Shown here piece after piece: positions 20,150 to 30,490 of a DNA stretch of 64,000 nucleotides. The position numbers and the translations under genes are program-made. Each line of letters opens with the position of its first letter. Position 1 is the stretch's first letter. The notes beneath the pieces were generated by a model. That model was given only the letters and a program-made list of their open reading frames with translations, was not told the DNA's origin and searched no databases. The DNA is from Haematobia irritans (lineage: Eukaryota; Arthropoda; Insecta; Diptera; Muscidae): NCBI RefSeq assembly GCF_050003625.1, contig NC_134398.1, positions 101,795,498-101,859,497 of the forward strand, written 5' to 3'.

Positions 20150-20625
20150 AATTAAAACTATCAAAATCGATACCCTCAAATCGAGAATTAATGCCAACAT
20201 AAGTGAAATCGATTTCCCGAAAGTATAATCGATAACAAAAAATAAATATTCGTAATCGGAAACTCACTAAAAGAAGAATGTCACACTAACACATTCCAAT
20301 AAAAACAAAACTCAATCAAAACAGAATAAAAGATAGCAAGTGACTGATCGTCGCGAATGCTTATATGCATTTATACTTAAAAACTTCTCTTTCTCTGTGA
20401 TGAAGTAAAACCTGTTAAAAACACTTTTTCGATTTGGTGATAAAAATAAAGTGAATACACCGTGATGAGATAAATCTTATTATAAAAAGGAATATAGATT
20501 ACGCAAGAAATAAATATCCCCCGAGTAACAAGACGTGTTCGTTTTGAGTTTTAACTTCAAACTAAAACTTTATTGTTAACAGTTTTTCACTTATCGACTA
20601 GGTAAGTGTGTTTGTGTGTTTTATG
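20150..20625 (+). promoter_or_regulatory. Candidate host promoter/leader: CGATA cluster and splice-donor-like site
   Basis: Three ATCGAT(A/T) motifs (20168, 20210 and 20229 regions) lie upstream of a stretch that ends in gactag|gtaagtgtg (about 20600), a good match to a fly 5' splice site, with an acceptor-like gaattgcag at 20625-20633. No known repeat covers it. It could be the 5' end of a host gene on the plus strand or chance. There is no coding support. Confidence 0.25.
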
Positions 20626-20639
20626 AATTGCAGATTTGA

Positions 20640-20930
20640 CAAAACCGTGGTCATTACCTTTTCTGTTTTGCCAAATCTGTGACCTAATTATTGTCTGGTC
20701 TGTTTCCGTTATTTGAACATAAATGTATGGTTGTGTGTGTTTAATAAATTGAAAAATAAAGGAAATGCTTATTCTAGAGTAGTTAAAATGAAATTGAAAT
20801 AATAAAGAAAATGCTTATTCTACATTGTCTGGTCCGTTTCCTATGATCGAATATAAAGGTAAGTGTGTGTGTGTATGTGTTTAATAATAAATTGAAATAA
20901 AGAAAAATGCATTATAAAGTGTTACAAAAT
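20640..20930 (+). repeat. Imperfect ~150-bp tandem duplication
   Basis: The unit attgtctggt(c/t)(c/t)gtttcc ... (t)gtgtgtgt...tttaataaattgaaa occurs at about 20690-20755 and again at 20825-20900, with aaatgcttattcta between the copies. Confidence 0.65.
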
Positions 20931-20977
20931 GATTGTCAAATGTATGTCTTAATCAGAGAATTGTAAAATATGCTTAT

Positions 20978-21050
20978 TCTAGATTTCTAATATATTAGGG
21001 TGTCTCGATGGTTCTAGATTTCTAGTATATTAGGGTGTATCGATGGTGGG
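20978..21050 (+). repeat. 37-bp direct tandem duplication
   Basis: ttctagatttcta(a/g)tatatta followed by gggtgt(c/a)tcgatgg occurs twice in a row, with two mismatches. Confidence 0.8.
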
Positions 21051-21362
21051 GGTTCTAACGTAACTCCCGCCTCGAACGGTAAATACCCGTGCAACATATG
21101 AAAGCAAAAAATAATTACTATAAAAATTTGTGGTTAAAATGTAAATACATTTTTTGTTAATTTGGTGATAAAAACAAACACAAAAAGAAAACTTAAAATA
21201 TTTTCCAAAAATCTGACGATAGATAAAAAGTACAAGAATATCATTAACAAAAGAAGTGTAAACACCAGGAAAACAAAAACAAAGTCGGGTTTTTATTTGT
21301 GTTATATGCAAATTATGCAGTGATCAACAACGTAAATCGATATTTATGCGAAAAATAAAGTA
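21051..21362. other. Intergenic, no gene seen
   Basis: AT-rich stretch up to the ITmD37E element. Open frames here are short and without recognisable motifs. Confidence 0.4.
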
Positions 21363-22647
21363 AAGGGTGATACGGTCAAAATTTGATCAATATAAACTTG
21401 ACGTATTTCAATTTTGCATTTAAAAAATCTGAACACACCTCATTTTGAAGGTGTGTGTGTATAAAATGTTGCTCCTATTTTGATTTTGGAATTCACTCTT
21501 CAGTTGTCAAAATGCCGTCCAAGCAAGGAGAGCAGCGTATCAAAATTTTGCACGCGCATCGCGAAAATCCGAGCTACTTGCACGCAAAGCTGGCAAAATC
21601 GCTAAAAGTTGCCAAATCAACCGTTACAAATGTAATTAAAGTGTTTGGGGAACGTTTGTCGATAGCCAGGAAGTCTGGATCGGGGGAAATCGAAAACCGG
21701 AAGCCGCTGAGACGACAAAGAGAGTTGCCGGTAGTTTCAAGCGAAACCCTAACCTCTCTCTCCGAGATAAGCTGGGTGTATCTTCTACAACCGTGCATCG
21801 AGCCAAAAAACGAGCCGGACTATCGACTTACAAGAAGGTAGTGACTCCAAATCGCGCTGATAAACAAAATACGACGCCCAAAGCGCGATCCCGGAGGCTG
21901 TACACGACGATGCTGACGAAGTTTGACTGCGTGGTAATGGACGACGAAACCTACGTCAAAGCCGACTACAAGCAGCTTCCGGGACAGGAGTTTTATATGG
22001 CAAAAGGAAGGGGAAAGGTAGCAGATATTTTCAAGCACATAAAACTATCAAAGTTCGCAAAGAAATATCTGGTTTGGCAAGCCATCTGTACCTGTGGCTT
22101 GAAAAGCAGCATTTTCATAGCTTCCGGGACTGTCAACCAAGAAATTTACGTGAAAGAGTGTTTGAATAAACGTCTGCTGCCTTTCCTGAAGAAACACGGT
22201 TGTTCCGTACTGTTTTGACCGGATTTGGCATCTTGCCATTACGGTAAAAAGGCCATGGAGTGGTACGCCGCCAACAACGTGCAGGTGGTTCCCAAGGACA
22301 AGACCCTCCCAACACGCCAGAGCTCCGCCCAATTGAGAAATACTGGGCTATTGTCAAGCGGAACCTAAAGAAGACCAAAAAAACTGATAAGGATGAGCAA
22401 CAGTTCAAGGCAAACTGGCTTTCTGCGGCGAAGAAGGTGGACAAGGTGGCTGTACAAAATCTGATGGCAGGTGTCAAGCGTGAGGCCCGGCAATTCGGAT
22501 TTCGAAAAGCGAAAGCCTAACTGAATATTTTTCCTGAATTTTATACTAATTGAACTTGAAAAATAAATTTAATTTGATTTTTTAAATAAACGATTTCACC
22601 GATTTACACGTGTTTTCCCTTGACCAAATTTTGACCGTATCACCCTT
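21363..22647 (+). mobile_element. ITmD37E transposon (1285 bp)
   Basis: Inverted ends AAGGGTGATACGGTCAAAAT (left) and the same inverted at the right, flanked by TA (21361-21362, 22648-22649). One transposase frame on the plus strand is broken by small indels. The length is that of a complete element of this group. Confidence 0.95.
21491..22520 (+). pseudogene. ITmD37E transposase, near full length, frameshifted
   Basis: Translation starts at ATG 21511 (MPSKQGEQRIKILHAH), with an N-terminal helix-turn-helix (about residues 8-60: LAKSLKVAKSTVTNVIKVF) and then a linker in a second frame from about 21770 (TPNRADKQNTTPKARSRRLY). The catalytic core has the first D in VVMDDETYVKAD. The second D is in DLASCHYGKKAMEWYAANN, reachable only after another frameshift near 22215. 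The E is in ELRPIEKYWAIVKR. I count 37 residues between the second D and the E, the DD37E signature. The C-terminus is basic and ends GFRKAKA. At least two frameshifts make it inactive, but the residues themselves are all present. Confidence 0.9.
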
Positions 22648-22649
22648 TA

Positions 22650-23270
22650 ACCGAAGGAAGAGGTCGTAAAAGTATTTTTTTTTTTTTTTTTGAAAAAAGG
22701 GATTTAAACGGAATACAACAAAATTTCTGTATTAAGCATAATGGTTTGCGATTTTCTTTCATAAAGAAAAAGAAAATATGCAGTTGTACCTCTGCAACCA
22801 ATAAAAACAAAGAAAATAATAAAGGATATGTGAAGAAAAAAAAACTAATATCAAAACAAAAAAGAGATAAAGATATTCTGGAAGTGAGAGAATTAAGGTC
22901 GGATCAACGTTGCCAGATTGAGAAAGAATTTTGCAGGTCCCCCAGGTTTATTCAAGATAACTGGGAATAGCTTTTAGGTTGTTTAATTGAAAATATACGT
23001 GATTAATTAATTGGTAATTATTTTGAGCGATGTTAAAAAGAGAGTAACGAAAATCAGAAAAAAACAGAAACTCCAATTGACATATTTAAATGTGAGTATT
23101 TATTTTTTATTACTTATATTGAAACAAATTCCAAATTTATATTAGACTTTTTTATGTAAAATTCGCATGAAAAAAACAAACAATTATTTCATTTCGTCCA
23201 CCTAATACAATACTCCTCTTCGCTAAATATTTACATTTTCAAAGAAAATTGCAAGTAAAGTTTTTAAAGA
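22650..23270 (+). other. Leader region upstream of the Bel-Pao gag
   Basis: AT-rich, with a T-run at 22676-22691 and a purine-rich stretch. I could not find a copy of the 3' LTR sequence here, so the 5' LTR appears to be lost or too diverged to see. Confidence 0.45.
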
Positions 23271-24415
23271 ATGTCGGCTCGGAGAAAATTTTTATTCGAC
23301 TGTGAACAGGTCATATCCTTCTGCAAGGAATTTAAAGCAGAAGATAATTGCAAAGTGTCAATTTTAAAGGTTGAAGAAACGGAATTAGAACGCAGATGGG
23401 GTATAGTTGTAATGAATTATAAAAAAATAATGAGAGGTGATGAAACGGCGGATGATAGTGAATTGACAAAGATTGCTACTACGAAGCATAAAGAGGCATA
23501 TAAGCGATATTCAGTATGCAAATCCAAAATTATCGAGTTATCGTCAAATCAGATTTCTAAAGCCGATGAAACTATAAAGCATGATGTGACTTTCAGCTAA
23601 TCTTCCACCTGAGGGGAAAAACTAGGGTGAACCGAATCAGATAGTCAGCAAATTTGGCTTAGTTGATGACAACTTCCAATTGGTTTGGGATTCTCTCAAA
23701 AATCGTTATGAGAACCCTCGCATTCTAGTTCATCAACAGATAAAACTTCTTTTTGGAATACAAATAGCTCAAAATGAAACGCCAAAATCAATCCAAATTA
23801 TACAACGTACGATAAATGACAGTATTTCTATTTTCAAGTCATATAAAATTCGGACCGAAAATTGAGATCCAATCCTGGTACACCTGTGCTCCACTAAATT
23901 ACCAGAGGAGACATTACGCTCATGGGAAGATTCGCTCTCCAATCACTAACAATTGCCCACTTGGCAACAGATGGATGAATTCTTAACCAAACGGTTTGAA
24001 ATTTTGGAAACAATTACCGATTTGAGAAAACCTACTGCTCGAGATCCTCATGTTCATAATCATAAATCACAAACATTCCAGTGTCGTGTTGACGCCGACA
24101 TTCAACACAATTGTAAAAGAATCATTCACTTAGATTTTGTGAAGAATTTAAATCATTGTCAATAAATGATCGTTTAGATTTTGTGTACGTGAACAAACTG
24201 TGCGCAAATTGTCTCGGCTCAACACATTTTAAGTCACAGTGCACTAGCACTAGAACGTGCAAAGAATGCAAGAAAAGGGATCATACGTTGCTGCACCTCA
24301 AACAAAGTTGGAATTCTAAAGTTAACCATCAGGACAGGAATTTTCGGAGAACTCACAATACCTTTACCAGTTCAGAGGACAGTGAGCCCCCACCAGAGGA
24401 CAATGTACAGCCATA
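23271..24415 (+). pseudogene. Bel-Pao gag, in pieces
   Basis: First piece (23271-23600): an N-terminal helical segment with YKRYSVCKSKIIEL. Second (about 23640-23865): VWDSLKNRYENPRILVHQQI, the conserved motif of the DUF1759 gag region of Bel elements. Third (23950-24140): PTWQQMDEFLTKRFEILE. Fourth (24156-24416): two zinc-finger-like motifs, CANCLGSTHFKSQC and CKECKKRDHTLLH, as in Bel nucleocapsid. Frames differ between pieces, with stops at 23598 and 23864, so gag is not translatable as one protein. Confidence 0.85.
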
Positions 24416-24482
24416 AACATCATCTGAAGCTGTCCAATCTCATGTTGTTCGGAACGAAGGGATAACAATTTTACCAACAGCG

Positions 24483-24983
24483 TTGATTAATGTTGAGAAA
24501 GGCGGAGAATTATTCACTATACGGGCCCTTTTAGACGCAGGCTCAGAGAAAAGTTTTGTATCGAAAAAAGTACAACAACAACTTTCGCTACTCGTTGATA
24601 ATCATCAAACCCAAATATCAGGTTTGGGAGGGACAGTTGTAGGTAGATCAAGCGGACGATGTTACGTTAAAGTAAAATCCAGAGTTTCGAATTTTACATT
24701 ATTAATGTGTGCAATTGTTGTGCCGAAATTGTCACACCTTTTACACTCGAAACGGGTTAATATTGCAAATCTTCATGATATTCGAAAGCTACATTTGGCA
24801 GATCCGAATTTCAATACACCAGGGCAGATCGATATGATAATAGGCAGTGATTATTTACCATTAATCAACTTAAAAGGAGTGATTTTCATGGAAGCCAATG
24901 GTGTCGAAGCGAGAAAATCGCATTTTGGGTGTACCTCTCGGGTTCCTTATCAAACGTCGAAGTACAGACGTTTTCACTTATGA
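24483..24983 (+). pseudogene. Bel-Pao aspartic protease region (DUF1758-type)
   Basis: Contains the active-site motif ALLDAGSEKSFVS, then the family block ISGLGGTVVGRSSG and PGQIDMIIGSDYLPLI. In Bel-Pao elements this retropepsin processes the polyprotein. The frame shifts at about 24930, where the downstream frame takes over. The same blocks (FYRPGQIDMLLGSD) occur in the second Bel copy at 62.8 kb. Confidence 0.85.
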
Positions 24984-25414
24984 TTTCCGATTCAGAAAAC
25001 GAGACACTTAGTGAACAAATTAAAAAATTCTGGGAAATTGAGGAAGTTTTTAGGCCAAGCAAAGAATATGAAGCAGATGATTATTGTGAGAAGTTTTATA
25101 AAGAAACTACTTACCGTCAACCCGACCGCCGCTATGTGGTTCGTTTACCCTTTCGTCGTGAATTCCTCGATACTATATGTCTAGGGCCGTCACAGAAGAT
25201 GGCTTTGGCACAATACCGACGAATGGAAACAACACTGTACAAAACACCAGATTTAAAAATTCAATATGACCAAGTTCTCCACGAATACTTAGATTTGAAG
25301 CATATGGAACAAATTACCCATTTCGAAAGTTCAACCGAAAAACATTTCTCTTTCTTTCTGCCACACCACGCCGTCATAAAGCCAGAGAGCACAACAACGA
25401 AAGTTCGCATAGTA
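24984..25414 (+). pseudogene. Bel-Pao reverse transcriptase, N-terminal part
   Basis: FWEIEEV, EKFYKETTYRQPDRRYVVRLPF, KMALAQYRRME and FFLPHHAVIKPES are the conserved lead-in to the Bel RT. The frame runs into the mariner insertion at TA 25413-25414. After the mariner it resumes at 26717 with FNGSEKIYSRFSLND. Confidence 0.9.
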
Positions 25415-25529
25415 AAGGGTGATTCTTTTGAGGTTAGGATTTTCATGCATTAGTATTTGACAGATCACGTGGGATTTCAGACATGGTGTCAAAGAGAAAG
25501 ATGCTCAGTATGCTTTGACATTTCATCAT

Positions 25530-26608
25530 GAATAGACTTACTAACGAGCAACGCTTGCAAATCATTGAATTTTATTACCAAAATCAGTGGCAGAAAATCC
25601 GCTTTTTTATCGACATATTTTGTTCAGCGATGAGGCTCATTTCTAGTTGAATGGCTACGTAAATAAGCAAAATTGCCGCATTTGGAGTGAAGAGCAACCA
25701 GAAGCCGTTCAAGAACTGCCCATGCATCCCGAAAAATGCACTGTTTGGTGTGGTTTGTACGCTGGTGGAATCATTGGACCGTATTTTTTCAAAGATGCTG
25801 TTGGACGCAACGTTACGGTGAATGGCGATCGCTATCGTTCGATGCTAACAAACTTTTTGTTGCCAAAAATGGAAGAACTGAACTTGGTTGACATGTGGTT
25901 TCAACAAGATGGCGCTACATGCCACACAGCTCGCGATTCTATGGCCATTTTGAGGGAAAACTTCGGAGAACAATTCATCTCAAGAAATGGACCGGTAAGT
26001 TGGCCACCAAGATCATGCGATTTGACGCCTTTAGACTATTTTTTGTGGGGCTACGTCAAGTCTAAAGTCTACAGAAATAAGCCAGCAACTATTCCAGCCA
26101 CGGGAGCCACCGTGGTGCAATGGTTAGCATGCCCGCCTTGCATACACAAGGTCGTGGGTTCGATTCCTGCTACGACCGAACACCAAAAAGTTTTTCAGCG
26201 GTGGATTATCCCACCTCAGTAATGCTGGTGACATTTCTGAGGGTTTCAAAGCTTCTCTAAGTGGTTTCACTAGAATGTGGAACGCCGTTCGGACTCGGCT
26301 ATAAAAAGGAGGTCCCTTGTCATTGAGTTTAACATGGAATCGGGCAGCACTCAGTGATAAGAGAGAAGTTCACCACTGTGGTATCACAATGGACTGAATA
26401 GTCTAAGTGAGCCTGATACATCGGGCTGCCACATAACCTAACCTAACCTAACCTAACTATTCCAGCTTTGGAAGACAACATTTCCGAAGAAATTCGGGCT
26501 ATTCCGGCCGAAATGCTCGAAAAAGTTGCCCAAAGTTGGACTTTCCGAATGGACCACTTAAGACGCAGCCGCGGTCAACATTTAAATGAAATTATCTTCA
26601 AAAAGTAA
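25530..26608 (+). pseudogene. mariner transposase, internally deleted and split by SINE
   Basis: A short N-terminus (MNRLTNEQRLQIIEFYYQNQ, 25530-25589) is joined by an internal deletion to the catalytic half (GYVNKQNCRIWSEEQP...). There is an in-frame stop where copies 1 and 3 have FW in EAHFW. Core residues in WFQQDGATCHTA and SCDLTPLDYFLWG are intact. The frame breaks at the SINE after KPATIPA and resumes after it with ALEDNISEEIRAIPAE through to EIIFKK. The deletion junction lies next to a tggcag repeat. Confidence 0.85.
26099..26454 (+). mobile_element. tRNA-derived SINE with (CCTAA)n tail
   Basis: About 356 bp flanked by a perfect 12-bp duplication aactattccagc (26087-26098, 26455-26466), so the insertion is unambiguous. 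The head (26101-26183) has an A box TGGTGCAATGG, loop CTTGCAT and B box GGTTCGATTCC. The body is unrelated to tRNA. The last ~70 bases (ggactgaatagtctaagtga..., cgggctgccac, then CCTAA repeats) match the 3' end of the LINE family at 10316, 49.4 and 59.6 kb. It presumably uses that LINE's reverse transcriptase. Confidence 0.95.
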
Positions 26609-26716
26609 ATGTCATGGACCAATCTAACGTTTCAAATAAAGAACCGATGAGATTTTGCAAATTTTATGCGTTTTTTTTTTTAAAAAAAGTTATCAAGCTC
26701 TTAACAAATCACCCTT

Positions 26717-27080
26717 TATTTAACGGTTCCGAGAAAATATATAGTCGGTTTTCTTTGAACGATGTTTTGTACCATGGTCCAATTCTACAGTTGGATATTG
26801 TCCAAATTATACTTAATTGGCGCTTCTATCGGAATGTTTTCACAGGGGACATACAAAAAATGTACTGACAAGTTTTTGTTTTTTGGCCAAAAGGACGTTG
26901 CAACAGCTGAACGTAGACTGCAAACATTCCCATCCAGGGGTTTCAGTAATCTTAAATAACGAGATTTATGTTGATGATTTGCTGTCCGGAAGAAACCAGA
27001 AACAAACAAGAAGATTTAATCTCAGTGCTTTCGTCGGCCTCGTTTCCATTGAAGAAGATAACAGCGAATTGTAAATATCT
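26717..27080 (+). pseudogene. Bel-Pao reverse transcriptase, middle and active-site part
   Basis: Continues FNGSEKIYSRFSLNDVLYHGPILQ, then ILNWRFYRNVFTGDIQKMY. After a deletion and frame change it gives NNEIYVDDLLSGRN, in which YVDD is the polymerase active site. About 60-80 residues expected between GDI and YVDD are largely missing, so the polymerase domain cannot fold normally. Confidence 0.85.
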
Positions 27081-27082
27081 GC

Positions 27083-27629
27083 TTGAAAATAAATAAAAAA
27101 AATTTTACCGATTCGCGTACGGCAAAGACATCGGGAATAAGCTGGAATGCGTTGACAGATGAGTTTTATTACGTTGTTGCCTCAATTGAATCCACTCATG
27201 TTCTTACCAAAAGATATTTTTTGTCTATAATAGCTCTTTGTTTGATCCACTTGGATGGGTGGGGCCCATTGTCATTCAGGCAAAAATATTGTTGTTAAAT
27301 TGGTAACAAAAACGCTACGTATTCAGTATGAGGTCTACCTGTGGACAGATTCGTCCATAGTCCTAAGTTGGTTACAGAAGGATACTCAAGTATTGAAAAC
27401 ATTCGTTTCGAACCGAGTGACGAAGATTTTGGAACTGTCTGAATCTTCCTGGTGGAAACACATAAAGTCAGAAGAAAATCCAGCAGACTTGGGAACGCGG
27501 GGTTGTAGTCCGAAAGATTTGGTTCATAATTCGCTTTGGTGGCATGGGCCGTCATGGCTTCAGCGACCCCAAACAGAATGGCCAGCTCCACGATCCTTTG
27601 CTCCGACAGAATTAGAAATAAACAAGTAA
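27083..27629 (+). pseudogene. Bel-Pao connection and RNase H region
   Basis: GISWNALTDEFYYVV and RYFLSIIALCLIHLDGWGP match the stretch after the RT in Bel elements. A frame change near 27290 leads to VYLWTDSSIVLSWLQK, FVSNRVTKILEL and SEENPADLGTRG, the RNase H-like block. The block is shortened on its N-terminal side. It is cut at 27627 by the mini-me insertion. Confidence 0.85.
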
Positions 27630-28183
27630 GGAAAGTCTAAAGTCGGGCGGGGCCGACTATATTATACCCTGCACCACTTTGTAGATCTAAATTTTCGATA
27701 CCATATCACATCCGTCAAATGTGTTGGGGAGCTATATATAAAGGTTTGTCCCAAATACATACATTTAAATATCACTCGATTTGGACAGAATTTGTGGAAC
27801 ACAATTTTAGTAAAAAAATATGGGATGTATTTAAATCTGAAGCAATTTTAAGGAAACTTCGCAAAAGTTTATTTATGATTTATCGCTCGATATATATGTA
27901 TTAAAAGTTTAGGAAAATTAGAGTCATTTTTACAACTTGTCGACTAAGCAGTGGCGATTTAACAAGGAAAATGTTGGTATATTGACCATTTTTGTCGAAA
28001 TCAGAAAAACATATATATGGGAGCTATATCTAAATCTGAAACGATTTCAATCAAATTTGGCACACATGGCTATACTACCAATTGTACTCCTTGTGGAAAA
28101 TTTCAAGCTAATCGGGATAAAACTTTGGCTTCTGGGTCCATATAAGTGCATATCGGGCGACGGGACGCTGATTCCTCCTTCTA

Positions 28184-29113
28184 AAGGGTGATTCTTTTGA
28201 GGTTAGGATTTTCATGCATTAGTATTTGACAGATCACGTGGGATTTCAGACATGGTGTCAAAGAGAAAGATGCTCAGTATGCTTTGACATTTCATCATGA
28301 ATAGACTTACAAACGAGCCACAACGTCGAATTTTCAGTGAATGGGCCCTAGAAAAGTTGGCAGAAAATCCGCTTTTTTATCGACAAATTTTGTTCAGCGA
28401 TTAGGCTCATTTCTGGTTGAATGGCTACGTAAATAAGCAAAATTGCCGCATTTGGAGTGAAGAGCAACCAGAAGCCGTTCAAGAACTGCCCATGCATCCC
28501 GAAAAATGCACTGTTTGATGTGGTTTGTACGCTGGTGGAATCATTGGACCGTATTTTTTCAAAGATGCTGTTGGACGCAACGTTACGGTGAATGGCGATC
28601 GCTATCGTTCGATGCTAACAAACTTTTTGTTGCCAAAAATGGAAGAACTGAACTTGGTTGACATGTGGTTTCAACAAGATGGCGCTACATGCCACACAGC
28701 TCGCGATTCTATGGCCATTTTGAGGGAAAACTTCGGAGAACAATTCATCTCAAGAAATGGACCGGTAAGTTGGCCACCAAGATCATGCGATTTGACGCCT
28801 TTAGACTATTTTTTGTGGGGCTACGTCAAGTCTAAAGTCTACAGAAATAAGCCAGCAACTATTCCAGCTTTGGAAGACTACATTTCCGAAGAAATTCGGG
28901 CTATTCCGGCCGAAATGCTCGAAAAAGTTGCCCAAAATTGGACTTTCCGAATGGACCACCTAAGACGCAGCCGCGGTCAACATTTAAATGAAATTATCTT
29001 CAAAAAGTAAATGTCATGGACCAATCTAACGTTTCAAATAAAGAACCGATGAGATTTTGCAAATTTTATGCGTTTTTTTTTAAAAGTTATCAAGCTCTTA
29101 ACAAATCACCCTT
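28184..29113 (+). mobile_element. mariner-like element, copy 3
   Basis: Ends AAGGGTGATT/AATCACCCTT with TA flanks (28182-28183, 29114-29115). It is 930 bp, with an internal deletion of the N-terminal half like copy 1. Confidence 0.95.
28300..29010 (+). pseudogene. mariner transposase copy 3, N-terminal deletion
   Basis: A short N-terminal stub (MNRLTNEP, from 28299) leads through QRRIFSEWALEKLAENPLFYRQILFSD into the catalytic core. A stop replaces E in the FSDEAHF motif (TAG at 28401) and a TGA replaces the W of TVWCG near 28518. From 28525 the frame is open to the end (EIIFKK), with WFQQDGATCHTA and SCDLTPLDYFLWG conserved. The 36-residue spacing of the last two acidic residues equals that of copy 1. 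Confidence 0.9.
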
Positions 29114-29115
29114 TA

Positions 29116-30062
29116 TGATATGACAACCGTTGCTTTCGATAATCGTTTTGAGTTCATTGGAGTAGATGAGATGCATGTCCAGGCAAGTGTCATGTCCATT
29201 AAATCTAACTCTATTGGTGCTGATGGTGTAGACCCTAAATTTGCCAGAATCATATTGCAAGCACTCCTCCCCTTTATTACCATTATATTTAATAGGATAA
29301 TAACTAATAGTTATTACCCAAGTAAGTGGAAGGTTGCTCGGATAGTTCCTGTACCCAAGACAAGTGGAAATTACAGACCCATAGCGATTCTTCCGTTCCT
29401 CTCAAAGGTTCTTGAGCGTGTTTTGAGGAACCAGATGGATGAGTACTTGCGCAGAAATGCCTTGCAATTTTTTATTAACTCTATCCGTCTGTGGAACTCA
29501 CTTACTCATAATATTCAATGTATAAATAACGCAGTTGATTTTAAGAATAATGTTATCTCGTTTTTGAGTAATAATTAAATTTGTTTCTCTCTTTTTGTTT
29601 TCTATATTGTTTGCTTTCCAATTTTAAAATCTTAAAATAATGTTGATTTTTTGATTATTCATACCTTTCCGTTATTTGTTATTAAAAATTTTAAAATTTA
29701 TTTTACTTTTTTCTTCTTTTTGCTTTTATTTTCAAATTTAAATTTTAATATTTTTTCCCTTTACCTGTTATTATAAATTTTATTTTATTTTTTTTCATCT
29801 TTTTACTATTTTCAAATTTAAATCTTAATATTTTTCAGTCTGTGATTTATATATTGTTCAAATTCTAAACTTCCTATTATATATATTAATGTTATTTTGC
29901 TTATAGATTTTCTTTTGATTAAATAATTTAAGTTAACTTTTCATTGTAATTATATAATATTTATTTACTTGTATATTATGATCTTAAACTTCCCATGCTG
30001 GAATATGAGACCTTCGTGGTCTTGTGCATTATTGTGCAAGCAAATAAAGAACAATAATAATA
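29116..30062 (+). mobile_element. CR1/Jockey-group LINE fragment, internally deleted
   Basis: Contains a partial RT fused to the C-terminal tail of ORF2, a long T-rich 3' UTR, and an end at ataaagaacaataataat, a short (AAT)-type tail. The 5' half of the element is absent. Confidence 0.75.
29120..29578 (+). pseudogene. LINE ORF2 fragment: RT fingers joined to C-terminus
   Basis: Residues 1-110 (IKSNSIGADGVDPKFARII, YPSKWKVARIVPVPK, NYRPIAILPFLSKVLERVL) are the N-terminal RT motifs of CR1/Jockey-type elements and parallel residues 448-525 of the intact protein at 36486-39290. After RRNALQFF the frame jumps to NSIRLWNSLTHNIQ and FKNNVISFLSNN, a typical LINE C-terminus. The palm with the YADD site is deleted. 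It stays in frame across the deletion. Confidence 0.85.
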
Positions 30063-30106
30063 TATCTACTCCATGTGCAAAATTTCAACCAAATTGGACC
30101 ATATTA

Positions 30107-30490
30107 GTCCATATCGGGCGAAATATATATATGCGTGCTATATCTAAATCTGAACCGATTTCAATCAAATTTTGCACACTTGACTATACTACTAATTGTA
30201 CTCCTAGTGCAAAATTTCAAACAAATTCGGCCAGAAATCTGGCTTCTGGGACCATATAAGTCCATATCGGGCGAAAGATATATATGGGATCTATTTCTAA
30301 ATCTGAACCGATTTCAATCAAATTTTGCACACTTGACTATACGACTAAGTGTTATGTTTGTACAAAATTTCAAGCAAATCGGTATAAAACTCTGGCTGCT
30401 GGGTCCATATTAGTGCATATCGGGCGAAAGATATATATGGGAGCTATATCTAAACCTGAACCGATTTCTTCCAAAATCAATAGGGTTCTA
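30107..30490 (+). repeat. ~150-bp tandem subrepeats of the mini-me repeat
   Basis: The block tccatatcgggcgaaagata followed by tatatgg, then gctatatctaaatctgaacc and ttttgcacacttgactatac, occurs in two full copies and one partial (starts about 30107, 30260, 30409). A further diverged unit lies at 28000-28160. Confidence 0.85.

Larger units (their letters stand above)
25415..26716 (+). mobile_element. mariner-like element, copy 2, carrying a SINE
   Basis: Ends AAGGGTGATT and AATCACCCTT, with TA flanks 25413-25414 and 26717-26718, inserted in the Bel RT. It is the same family as 2901-3834. The SINE at 26099-26454 splits its transposase frame. Confidence 0.95.

Noticed and set aside
21030..21311. 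93-codon minus-strand frame
   Set aside because: No recognisable motif, AT-rich composition, no upstream signals.
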